NCBI GenBank assembly: GCA_041910015.1
Contig: JAYRRR010000071.1
Span: 1-64,000, forward strand
Origin: RPQJ01 sp041910015
GTDB taxonomy: Bacteria > Pseudomonadota > Gammaproteobacteria > Steroidobacterales > Steroidobacteraceae
Direction: 5' to 3'
DNA: 64,000 nt
The translations under genes were made by a program, and so were the position numbers. This document shows, one piece after another, positions 34,145-43,000 of this stretch. Under the pieces are notes generated by a model. It worked only from the letters and a program-made list of their open reading frames with translations. It was not told where the DNA came from and did not search any database. Within the stretch, counting starts at the first letter, position 1. The number at the start of each line of letters is the position of its first letter.

Positions 34145-34891
34145 ATGTTCCGCACGCTGCTGGCCCTTTGCGTCGCGCTGTGTTGCGCGGCCGCCGCCCC
34201 CGCTGCCCGTGCGGCACGCGAGCCGACGGTCGTCGTGGTGCAGGACGCCTACGCGGACCTGCGGACCGGACCGGGCCGTGGTTTCCCCGTCGCCTGGTCG
34301 GTCGAGCGCGACGCGACGATCACGCTCGTGCGCCAGCGCACCGACTGGATCAAGGTGCGGACGGCCGGCGGACGCGAGGGCTGGGTCAACCGCGCGCAGC
34401 TCGAACGCACGCTGACGCCCGGCGGCGCCGAGGTCCGCGTTGCGGGGCCGGTACCGGAGGCGCGCACCGCGCACCACTGGGAAGCCGGCCTCGTCACGGG
34501 CGATTTCGGCGGCGCGAACGTCGTGGGCGTGCGCACCGCGTACGCGCTGACGCCCAGCCTGCTCGTGCGCGCCGACGCGAGCCACCTGCTCGGCGACTAC
34601 TCGAACGGCTGGCTCGGCGCCGTCGGCATCGCTCACGTGTTCGTGCCCGAGTGGCGCGTCTCGCCGTTCGTCGGCATCGGCGGCGGCATGCTCAGCATCT
34701 CGCCGAAAGCGACCCTCGTGCAGGCCGAGGATCGCACCGATTCGATGGCCTACGCAGGGCTCGGCCTGCGCGGCTACCTGACCAACCGCTTCCTGCTGCA
34801 GGCCGAGTACCGCAACTACGTCGTGTTCACGAGCCGCGACGAGAACGAGGAGATCGACGAATGGATCGTGGGCTTCACCTACTTCTTCTGA
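34145..34891 (+). CDS. SH3-domain outer-membrane beta-barrel protein
   Basis: A 248-residue protein with signal peptide (about 1-23). A bacterial SH3 domain lies at about 30-90 (DAYADLRTGPGRGFPVAWSV, TDWIKVRTAGGREGWVN), and an eight-strand-type barrel ends in EWIVGFTYFF, the terminal aromatic expected of outer-membrane proteins. SH3 domains of this kind bind peptidoglycan or peptides. It follows the HzsA-like gene by 10 bp and overlaps the next gene by 31 bp. Confidence 0.8.
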   Translation: MFRTLLALCVALCCAAAAPAARAAREPTVVVVQDAYADLRTGPGRGFPVAWSVERDATITLVRQRTDWIKVRTAGGREGWVNRAQLERTLTPGGAEVRVAGPVPEARTAHHWEAGLVTGDFGGANVVGVRTAYALTPSLLVRADASHLLGDYSNGWLGAVGIAHVFVPEWRVSPFVGIGGGMLSISPKATLVQAEDRTDSMAYAGLGLRGYLTNRFLLQAEYRNYVVFTSRDENEEIDEWIVGFTYFF

Positions 34892-35529
34892 CCGCGCTGC
34901 TCGCGGCGGCGGCCTGGCCGGGCTACGGTCACGCGCAGGCGCGCGGGACGGACGAAGGGCTCGAGGCAGGCCAGCCCCAGGTCGTCGAACCGGCCGTGAA
35001 GCGCCGCGAGATCGAGCGCGCGCGCATCGACACGGAGAACTTCGAGGCCGGCGCGTTCGTCGGCACGATCAGCATCGAGGACTTCGGCTCGAGCTTCGTC
35101 TACGGTGGCCGCTTCGCCTACCACTTCACCGAGGATCTGTTCGCCGAGGCGTCGCTCGGCACCGCGAAGGCCGGCAAGACCAGCTACGAGGACCTGAGCG
35201 GCGCGGCGGAACTGCTGACCGACGACGAGCGCGAGTACACGTATTACGACCTGGCCATCGGCTGGAACGCGCTGCCGGGCGAGGTGTTCTTCGGCGGCCG
35301 GCGTGCGATGCCGAGCTCGGTCTACTTCACGCTCGGTGCCGGCAGCACGCGGTTCGCGGGCGACGACCATTTCACGGTCATGGTCGGCTCGGGGCTCAGG
35401 CTGCTCGTCACCGACTGGGTGGCGCTGCACCTCGACGTGCGCGACCAGATGTTCGACAGCGATCTGCTCGGCGAGCAGAAGCTCACGCAGAATCTGCAGG
35501 TCGGCCTCAGCGTCACGGCATTCTTCTGA
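34861..35529 (+). CDS. Outer-membrane beta-barrel protein
   Basis: A 222-residue protein with signal peptide (MDRGLHLLLLTALLAAAAWP), then a charged linker and a small barrel (YGGRFAYHFTEDLFAEASLG, VYFTLGAGSTRFAGDDHFTV) ending in LSVTAFF. It starts with ATG at 34861 inside the 3' end of the SH3/barrel gene in another frame, so the two are translationally linked. The related layout suggests the pair form neighbouring outer-membrane pores or anchors. A longer frame reaching to 34168 is a shadow. Confidence 0.78.
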   Translation: MDRGLHLLLLTALLAAAAWPGYGHAQARGTDEGLEAGQPQVVEPAVKRREIERARIDTENFEAGAFVGTISIEDFGSSFVYGGRFAYHFTEDLFAEASLGTAKAGKTSYEDLSGAAELLTDDEREYTYYDLAIGWNALPGEVFFGGRRAMPSSVYFTLGAGSTRFAGDDHFTVMVGSGLRLLVTDWVALHLDVRDQMFDSDLLGEQKLTQNLQVGLSVTAFF

Positions 35530-35539
35530 GGATCGCATC

Positions 35540-36043
35540 ATGACTTCGCGACGCTCGATGCTCGCCGCCGTCTGCCTCGCCCTGGTCGTCCCGGCCGTCG
35601 CGGCCGCGGCAACGTCGCCGGCCGGCGCTCCGGCCCCGGACTTCACGCTGGCGGCGCGCGACGGTGGCAAGGTGCACCTCGCGGACCTCCGCGGCCAGGT
35701 CGTCATGATCAACTTCTGGGCGACGTGGTGCGGCCCCTGCCGCCAGGAAATGCCGCTGCTCGCCCAGTTGCACGAAAAGTACGAGCCGCTCGGGTTCACG
35801 ATGCTCGGTGTCAACGTCGAGCCCGACAGCGCCGCCGCGGTGGCGTGGCTCAGGAACGTGCCGGTGACGTTCCCGATCCTTTTCGACACGACCAGCGAGG
35901 TCGCCGGCCGCTTCGGCGTCGAAGGCATGCCGAGCTCGGTGCTGGTCGACCGCCAGGGTCAGGTGCGCTACGTGCACCGCGGCTACAAGCCCGGCGACGA
36001 GGCGAAGTACGCGGACATGATCCGCAGCCTGGTGAAGGAATGA
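35540..36043 (+). CDS. TlpA-like periplasmic thioredoxin
   Basis: A 167-residue protein with a signal peptide (about 1-24), then the AhpC/TSA-like thioredoxin fold with active site WATWCGPCRQEMP (Cys near 66 and 69) and the cis-proline in GVEGMPSSVLVD. TlpA and ResA proteins keep heme-binding cysteines reduced for cytochrome c assembly, which fits the c-heme neighbours. ATG at 35540 follows the barrel gene by 10 bp. Its stop overlaps the DUF4266 start as ATGA. Confidence 0.9.
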   Translation: MTSRRSMLAAVCLALVVPAVAAAATSPAGAPAPDFTLAARDGGKVHLADLRGQVVMINFWATWCGPCRQEMPLLAQLHEKYEPLGFTMLGVNVEPDSAAAVAWLRNVPVTFPILFDTTSEVAGRFGVEGMPSSVLVDRQGQVRYVHRGYKPGDEAKYADMIRSLVKE

Positions 36044-36279
36044 ACCCGCTGCGTTCGATCGCGGCGGCCTCCCTGGCCCTGCTGGCGCTGGCCACGACGA
36101 CGGCGTGCAGCAGCGTCGAGCCCTGGGTGAAGCCCTACGAGCGCCAGAACTTCGCCGACATCATCATGGCCGCGCAGCGCGACCCGGTCGCCGCCGCCTA
36201 CCTCGACCACGTGTTCGAGGTCCGCGAGGGCGCGCGGGGCGCAACCGGCAGCCACGGCGGCGGCTGCGGCTGCAACTGA
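36040..36279 (+). CDS. DUF4266 small lipoprotein, candidate flavinylation target
   Basis: A 79-residue lipoprotein (lipobox TTAC, Cys23) with conserved VEPWVKPYERQNFADIIM and a glycine/cysteine tail ending GGGCGCN. Residues 63-69, EGARGAT, followed by G-S, resemble the ApbE flavinylation consensus D-G-x-(S/T)-G-A-T, where Thr carries FMN; here Thr69 would be modified. Asp is replaced by Glu and Ser/Thr by Arg, so this is a weaker match. The gene overlaps the TlpA-like gene by 4 bp and precedes the DUF3570 gene by 9 bp. Short length hid it within a longer reading frame. Confidence 0.85.
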   Translation: MNPLRSIAAASLALLALATTTACSSVEPWVKPYERQNFADIIMAAQRDPVAAAYLDHVFEVREGARGATGSHGGGCGCN

Positions 36280-36288
36280 GGGCTCGTC

Positions 36289-37437
36289 ATGTCGAACGGC
36301 AACACCCATCGGCTCGGCACGCTGACGACGCTCGCCGGCACGCTCGTCGCATCGACGACGCAGGCGGCCGTGCTGCCGGACGACCGCGCGGACGCGATGT
36401 ATCACAGCTACGACGGCGGCGGCGTGACCGTCGACGGGCCGTCGCTGCTGGTGCGCAAGAAGTTCGCCGAGAAATACTCGGCTGCGGCCAACTTCTACAT
36501 GGACATGGTGTCGAGCGCGTCGATCGACGTGGTTTCCACGGCGAGTCCCTACAAGGAGGAGCGCACCCAGGGCAGCCTCGCGCTCGACATGCTCGCCGGC
36601 AAGACGCAGTACAGCCTGAGCTATGCGCTGAGCGACGAAAGCGACTACACCTCCAACACCGCGAGCTTCGACATCACGCAGGACATGTTCGGCGACCTGA
36701 CGACGCTTTCGTTCGGGTTCAGCCAGGGCTGGGACGACGTGCGCAAGCGCGGCGACGCGACGTTCGACGAGAACGTCGACCGGCGTAACTACCGCGTGAG
36801 CCTGTCGCAGATCCTCACGCCCAGGCTGATGGCGGGCCTCGACTACGAGGTCGTCACCGACGAGGGCTTTCTCAACAATCCCTACCGCTCGGTGCGCTAT
36901 CTGGACGAGTCGAGCCCGCGCGGCTATTCGTACCAGGCCGAGGTCTACCCGAGCACGCGCACCAGCAATGCTCTGAGCCTGACGGGCCGTTACTACCTGC
37001 CGTACCGGGCCGCCGTGCACGGCGAGTACCGCTGGTACGGTGACACCTGGGGTGTCGACGCGAACACGATCGCGGTCGGTTACACGCAGCCTTGGGGTAC
37101 GCGCTGGATCTTCGAGCTGGGTTATCGCTGGTACGACCAGTCGGCGGCCGATTTCTACTCCGACCTGTTCCCGCGCGAGAACGCCCAGAACTTCCTCGGC
37201 CGCGACAAGGAACTGAGCACGTTCTCCGACCAGATGTTCAGCTTCGGCGCAACCTACGAGCTGCCACCGCTCGGCTGGCACCGCATCCGCCGGTCGACGA
37301 TCAACGTGTACGTCGACCACGTCCGCTACGAATACGACGACTTCCGCGACGTCACCGCCGGCAGGGCTCCGGGCACGGAGCCGCTCTATGGCTTCGAGGC
37401 CAATGTCGTCAGGGTGTTCTTCTCGGGCTGGTTCTGA
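36289..37437 (+). CDS. DUF3570 outer-membrane barrel-like protein
   Basis: A 382-residue protein with an N-terminal export signal (about 1-26). Features typical of DUF3570: a DDRADAMYHSYDGGGVTVDG start, NFYMDMVSSASIDVVSTASP, YKEERTQGSLALDML and repeated beta strands with alternating aromatics, ending VRVFFSGWF. A barrel in the outer membrane is likely. DUF3570 and DUF4266 genes often occur together with apbE and a thioredoxin; the joint function is unproven but points to extracytoplasmic flavin redox. Confidence 0.88.
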   Translation: MSNGNTHRLGTLTTLAGTLVASTTQAAVLPDDRADAMYHSYDGGGVTVDGPSLLVRKKFAEKYSAAANFYMDMVSSASIDVVSTASPYKEERTQGSLALDMLAGKTQYSLSYALSDESDYTSNTASFDITQDMFGDLTTLSFGFSQGWDDVRKRGDATFDENVDRRNYRVSLSQILTPRLMAGLDYEVVTDEGFLNNPYRSVRYLDESSPRGYSYQAEVYPSTRTSNALSLTGRYYLPYRAAVHGEYRWYGDTWGVDANTIAVGYTQPWGTRWIFELGYRWYDQSAADFYSDLFPRENAQNFLGRDKELSTFSDQMFSFGATYELPPLGWHRIRRSTINVYVDHVRYEYDDFRDVTAGRAPGTEPLYGFEANVVRVFFSGWF

Positions 37438-37459
37438 ATCACGCGCGGTCACGCCACGT

Positions 37460-38392
37460 TCACGGCGAGTCGCGGTTGTCCAGCCTCGTGAGCAGGGCAC
37501 GCGCGAGGCGCCCGGCGCTGCCGGGTGCATGCGCCAGGAACAGCGACGGCTCGGTCAGTTCCAGTTCGAGCACCAGGGGCGCGCCGGACGGGTTGCGGAT
37601 CATGTCCATGCGCGCATAGAGCGGCGGGGCGAACGGCAGGGCCGCAAACGCCGCGGCGGCCAGCGCGCCCTCGTCCACGCCCGGATCGCGCGGCGTGATC
37701 TGCTCCGGCGCGAACAGACCCTCGACCAGGCCGTCATCCAGTCGCAGCAGCGGCCCCTTGCGGATCGCATGGCTGAATCGCTCGCCCAGGTAGATGACGG
37801 CCGTCTCCCCCAGCGTGTCCACGCTCGGCAGGTAGGGCTGCAGCATGGCGCTGCGACGCTCGCTCCGCACCAGCCGCTCCAGGTGCTCCCGCGCGCGATC
37901 GCGCTCGGCGCATCGATAGCGCGCAGCGTCCCGTGAACCCGCGCCGATCGTCGGCTTCACGACGAACTCGTCGAAGTCGCAGGCGGCGCCTGCCGTGAAG
38001 GCATTCACGCCCCCGTCGAGGAATTCCCCGAGCTCCCCGCCGGCGTCCGCGTCGGGCTCGACGAAGCGTGTCGGTACGACCGCGACGCCGCGGCGGTGCA
38101 GGTGTGTCAGGTAGTGCTTGTCGGTGTTCCACGCCACGACGTCGGCCGGGTTCGCCAGCCGGGTCGCGGCGCCGCAGCGCCGGGCCCAGGCGAGGAACTC
38201 GTCGATGCGGTCGACGTAGTCCCAGGTCGAGCGCAGCAGCGCGAGGTCGAAGCGCGCCCAGTCGCCGCGCGTATCGTCCCAGCTCGGCGTGGAAACCTCC
38301 GCGCCGAGATCGCGCAGCGCGGCGACGAGCGGTGGCATGTCTTCGTCGAGTGCGAGTGCCGCATCGGCGGTGACCAGGGCGATGTGGGTCAA
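37460..38392 (-). CDS. ATP-grasp family protein
   Basis: A 310-residue soluble protein resembling the ATP-grasp superfamily: FDEFVVKPTIGAGSRDAARY (lysine and glycine loop), SAMLQPYLPSVDTLGETAVIYLG, and the metal-binding end LYARMDMIRNPSGAPLVLELELTEPSLFL. Such enzymes join a carboxylate to an amine or thiol using ATP; the substrate here is not identifiable. TTG at 38392 (MTHIALVTADAAL) follows GGAAGAG; no ATG is available nearby. It converges on the DUF3570 gene with 22 bp between the stops. Confidence 0.8.
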   Translation of the reverse strand: MTHIALVTADAALALDEDMPPLVAALRDLGAEVSTPSWDDTRGDWARFDLALLRSTWDYVDRIDEFLAWARRCGAATRLANPADVVAWNTDKHYLTHLHRRGVAVVPTRFVEPDADAGGELGEFLDGGVNAFTAGAACDFDEFVVKPTIGAGSRDAARYRCAERDRAREHLERLVRSERRSAMLQPYLPSVDTLGETAVIYLGERFSHAIRKGPLLRLDDGLVEGLFAPEQITPRDPGVDEGALAAAAFAALPFAPPLYARMDMIRNPSGAPLVLELELTEPSLFLAHAPGSAGRLARALLTRLDNRDSP

Positions 38393-38405
38393 GGGTCTCT
38401 TCCGT

Positions 38406-38823
38406 TCAGTCGAGCGCCGCGTCGATGCCGTCGCCCAGCGTGCGCAGGACCTGCAGACGCGCGAGCCGCCCCTGCAGCCGCTCCAGTTCCTGGTCGTATT
38501 CGTCGTCGCTTGGGTGCGGTGCTGCGCCGCGTGTCCCGAGACGCACGGAGGCGATCGTGCGAACAGGAGCCGGCGGCGGCGCGACCTGACCCCTGCGGAA
38601 GGCGGCGCACCCGACATTGCCTGCAGCAGACGGCGGCCGACCTCGAGCGCCCGGTGCTGCGAATCGGTGCCGTCCACCAGGTGCCAGGCCGCCCTTGGGC
38701 GGCAGGATGCGCCAGTAGCGCCAAAGCGGCAGCCGTTCGCGCTCGACGTCGTTGCACTCGCGGAAGCCGTAGACGGTCACGAGCTTCGGATTCAGCCAGC
38801 CGAGCAGCGTTTCGTGCAGTCAT
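38406..38823 (-). pseudogene. Remnant of polyphosphate:AMP phosphotransferase (PPK2 family)
   Basis: In one frame the minus strand encodes ETLLGWLNPKLVTVYGFREC and ERERLPLWRYWRILPPKGG, matching the first kinase domain of these roughly 500-residue enzymes. The expected IGIFFGSWY is missing; instead another frame gives WHLVDGTDSQHRALEVGRRL, a block from further downstream in the same domain. A third fragment, YDQELERLQGRLARLQ, resembles the entry to the second domain. The Walker A lysine region is absent, and a stop precedes the first fragment. Large internal deletions and frameshifts are therefore clear, and no functional enzyme can be made. Confidence 0.75.
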
Positions 38824-38847
38824 CGCCGTGCCATGGCGTGGCCGGCT

Positions 38848-39957
38848 TCAGGCGGTCCGGTGACGCGCGAGCGGGACCTGCTGCGTCACGCAATGGACGT
38901 TGCCGCCGCCGAGCAGGATCTCGCGGCCCGGCACACCGACGACCTCGCGCTTCGGGAACAGCTCCTGAAGCTTGCGCAGCGCCTTGCCGTCGCGCTTCGG
39001 ATCGAGCAGTGGCACGACGACGCGGCGCGTGCCGAGGTAGAAATTGACGTACGATGCCGCGAGCCGGCCGCCCGCCTCCCGCGGCATGCTGCTGTCCGCG
39101 GCGTCGATGCCCGCCGCCTCCTCCGCCGTCATGTGCAGCGGACGCGGTTGCTCGAGCTTGTGCACCTTGAAGCGGCGGCCACGCGCGTCGCGCGCCTCCA
39201 TCAGCCGCTCATGGGCGTCGCGCGAGATCTCGTACTGCGGATCGTTGCGGTCGCGCGTCCAGGTCAGCACGACCTCGCCGGGCCGCACGAAGGCGCACAG
39301 GTTGTCGACATGGCCGTCGGTCTCGTCGAGGTGCACGCCCTTGCCGAGCCACACGATCGCGTCGACGTAGAGGTAGCGACTGAGCTGCCGTTCGAGTTCC
39401 GCGCGCGACAGCTGCGGGTTGCGGTTCGCATTGAGCAGGCATTCTTCCGTCGTGATCAGCGTGCCCTGCCCGTCGACGTGGATCGCGCCACCCTCGAGCA
39501 CGAACGGCGCACGGTAACGATCGCAGCCCTCGGCCTCGAGCACCTTCTGCGCGACGGCGTCGTCGCGGTCCCAGGGAAAGTAGAGCCCGCCATTCAGGCC
39601 GCCCCAGGCGTTGAACACCCAGTCGACGCCGCGCAGCCCGCCGCGGTCGTTGACGACGAACGTCGGGCCGACGTCGCGCATCCAGGCGTCGTCGCTCGAC
39701 AGCTCGACGACGCGGACCTGCGGGGGCAGCCGGTTGCGCGCATTGCGGTATTGGCCAGCCGACGCGCCGACGGTCACTGGCTCGCTGCCGGCGATGGCCG
39801 TGGCCAGCGCGACGAAGGCCTGCTGCACGGGCTTGGCGCCGAGCCGCCAGTTGTCGGGCCGCTCCGGCCAGAGCATCCAGCAGCCGGCGTGCGGCTCGAA
39901 CTCGCCGGGCATGCGATAGCCGTCGCGGCGCGGGTGACTGTCGAGGGTGCGGGTCAT
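38848..39957 (-). CDS. aguA: Agmatine deiminase
   Basis: A 369-residue enzyme that converts agmatine to N-carbamoylputrescine and ammonia. Key features: HAGCWMLWPERPDNWR near the start, SSDDAWMRDVGPTFVVND, DETDGHVDNLCAFVRPG, and the C-terminal GGGNVHCVTQQ with nucleophile Cys356. Length matches Pseudomonas AguA (368). ATG at 39957 has TAAAAT six bases upstream and no Shine-Dalgarno sequence, so the mRNA may be leaderless. No AguB-type N-carbamoylputrescine amidohydrolase is visible in the window. Confidence 0.95.
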   Translation of the reverse strand: MTRTLDSHPRRDGYRMPGEFEPHAGCWMLWPERPDNWRLGAKPVQQAFVALATAIAGSEPVTVGASAGQYRNARNRLPPQVRVVELSSDDAWMRDVGPTFVVNDRGGLRGVDWVFNAWGGLNGGLYFPWDRDDAVAQKVLEAEGCDRYRAPFVLEGGAIHVDGQGTLITTEECLLNANRNPQLSRAELERQLSRYLYVDAIVWLGKGVHLDETDGHVDNLCAFVRPGEVVLTWTRDRNDPQYEISRDAHERLMEARDARGRRFKVHKLEQPRPLHMTAEEAAGIDAADSSMPREAGGRLAASYVNFYLGTRRVVVPLLDPKRDGKALRKLQELFPKREVVGVPGREILLGGGNVHCVTQQVPLARHRTA

Positions 39958-39963
39958 CGCGCG

Positions 39964-39969
39964 ATTTTA
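39964..39969 (-). promoter_or_regulatory. Candidate extended -10 box of agmatine deiminase
   Basis: On the minus strand TGCTAAAAT, an extended -10 form, ends six bases before the ATG at 39957. This would place the transcription start at or just before the start codon. Confidence 0.4.
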
Positions 39970-40000
39970 GCAGGGCGTGACGGCCCGCAGCGGCGGCCGT

Positions 40001-43000
40001 TCAGTCTCTCTCATCGCGCAGCCCCCAGCCGTTCAGCAGCAGGTACAGCGACGGCAGGATGACCAGCGTCAGCACGGTCGCCGACACCATGCCACCGACC
40101 ATCGGCGCGGCGATGCGCCGCATGACCTCCGAGCCCGCGCCGGAACCCCACATGATCGGCAGCAGGCCGGCGATGATCGTGATGACGGTCATCAGCTTCG
40201 GTCGCAGGCGCAGCAGCGCGCCCTCGACGATCGCCTCGCGCAACTCGCGACGCGTGGGCTCGCGCGACTCCGCCGCCGCACGCCTGCGCCGTGCGGCCCA
40301 TGCATGATCGAGGTACATGATCATGACCACGCCCGTCTCGGCCGCAACGCCCGCGAGCGCGATGAAGCCCACGGCCGCCGCGATCGACAGCTCGTAGCCC
40401 AGCAGGTACAGCAGCCAGATGCCGCCCACGAGCGCGAACGGCAGCGCGAACAGGATCAGCCCCACGTCGCGCGCATTGCGGAAGTTCAGGTACAGCAGCA
40501 GCACGATGATCGCGAGCGTGGCGGGCACGACGACGGCGAGCCGATCGACGGCCCGCTGCAGGTACTCGTACTGGCCCGACCACGCGAGGCTGTAGCCCGC
40601 CGGCAAGTCGAGATCGGCCGCGATGCGCCGCCTCGCCTCGTCGACGTAACCGCCGAGGTCGCGACCCTGCAGGTCGACGAACACCCAGCCGGACGGACGC
40701 GCGTTCTCGCTGCGGATCATGCCGGGCCCATCGGCCACGTCGACGCGCGCGACGTCGGCGAGCGTGGCGCTGGCGCCCGTCGGCGCGACGATCGGCAACT
40801 GTCGCAGCTTCTCCAGCGAGTCGCGGAAGTGCTGCGGGTACCGCAGGTTGATCGGGTAGCGTTCGAGTCCCTCGACGGTGTAGCTGACGGTCATGCCGCC
40901 CACGGCCGATCCCACGATGTCCTGCACGTCCTTGACGTTGAGCCCGTAGCGGGCGGCCGCGACACGATCGATGTCGATGTCGATATAGCGCCCGGTCGCC
41001 GTGCGCTCGGCATAGACGGACGTCGTGCCCGGCACCCGCCGGAGGATGTCCTCGACGCGCTGGCCGAGCGACTCGATCACCTGCAGGTCGGGCCCCATGA
41101 TCTTGATGCCCACCGGCGTGCGGATGCCGGTCGCGAGCATGTCGATGCGGGTCTTGATCGGATAGCCCCAGGCATTCGACACGCCCGGCAGGCGCACGAG
41201 CGCGTCGAGTTCGGCCTCGAGCTTCTCCGGCGTCATGCCCGGCCGCCACTGGTCGCGCGGCTTCAACATGATGGTCGTCTCGAACATCTCGATCGGCGCG
41301 GAGTCGGTCGCGCTCTCGGCGCGCCCGGCCTTGCCGAACACGCGCTCGACCTCGGGCACCGTCCTGATCAGCCGGTCGGTCCGGGCGAGCAGCGCGCGCG
41401 CCGCATCCGTCGACAGGCCCGGCAGCGTCGTCGGCATGTACAGCAGGTCGCCCTCGTCGAGCTCGGGCATGAACTCCGTGCCGAGCCGCGAGGCCGGCAA
41501 GAGCGTGGCGACGAACAGCACCGTCGCCCCGGCCGTCACGACCCAGGGCCGCTGCAGGGCCAGGTCGAGCAGCGGACGGTACGCCGCCGCCGCGGCGCGG
41601 TTGACCGGATTCGCGGACTCGGGCCGGACGTTGCCACGCACGAGCCACCAGATCAGCACGGGCACGAGCGTGATCGACAGCAGCGCCGCGGCGAGCATCG
41701 CGTAGGTCTTGGTCCAGGCGAGCGGCGCAAAGAGCCGCCCTTCCTGCGCCTCCAGCGTGAACACCGGCAGGAACGACAGCGCCACGATCATCAGCGAGAA
41801 GAACAGCGACGGGCCGACCTCGCGGCAGCCCTGGTAGACCGCCTCGAATCGCTGCGACGCATCGGCCACGCCCTGTTCGAGCTTGCGGTGCACGTTTTCG
41901 ACCATCACGATCGCGGCGTCGACCAGCGTGCCGATCGCGATCGCGATGCCGCCGAGCGACATGATGTTCGCGTTGATGCCCTGCGCCCGCATGACGACGA
42001 AGGCCGCGACCACGGCGAGCGGCGTGACGATCACGACGATGAGCCCCGAGCGCACGTGGTACAGGAACACGAAGCAGACCAGCGCGACGACGATGAACTC
42101 GTCGAGGAGCTTGCCCCGCAGGTTGTCGACGGCGCGCTCGATCAGCGAGGAGCGGTCATAGGTCTCGACGATCTCGACGCCCGCCGGCAGGCCGGCGCGC
42201 AATTCGTCGAGCTTGTGTTTCACGCGCCGGATGGTCTCGCGCGCATTGTCGCCGTTGCGCATGACGATGACGCCGCCGACCGCTTCGCCCTCGCCGTCGA
42301 GTTCGCCGATACCGCGCCGCATCTCGGGGCCGACGCGCACGTCGGCGACGTCGCGCAACAGCACCGGCGTGCCGGCCGGCGTCGCCATCACCGGGATCTG
42401 CTCGAGGTCGGCGACGCCCTTGACGTAGCCTGTCGCACGCACCATGTATTCGGCTTCGGCCATCTCGACCACCGCGCCGCCGGCTTCCTGGTTGCCGCGT
42501 CGGATCGCCTGCTCGACCATCATGAGCGGGATGCCGTAGCCTCGCAGCCGCAGCGGGTCGACGACCACCTGGTACTGCCTGACCATGCCGCCGATCGTCG
42601 CGACTTCGGCCACGCCGTCGAGCGCCTGCAGCTCGAATTTCAGGAACCAGTCCTGCAGCGAGCGCAGCGCGGCCAGGTCGTGCCCGCCCCTGCGGTCGAC
42701 GAGCGCGTACTGGTAGATCCAGCCGACACCCGTCGCGTCGGGACCGAGCGAAGGGCGCACGCCTTCGGGCAGACGCGCCGTCGCCTGACTGAGGTATTCG
42801 AGCACGCGTGAGCGCGCCCAGTAGGGGTCGGTGCCATCGGCGAACAGCACGTTGACGAACGAGTCGCCGTAGAACGAATAGCCACGCACCGTCGTCGCGC
42901 CGGGTACCGAAAGCAGCGCGGTCGTGAGCGGATACGTGACCTGGTCCTCGACGAGCCGCGGTGCCTGGCCCGGCCAGGGCGTGCGCACGATCACCTGCAC

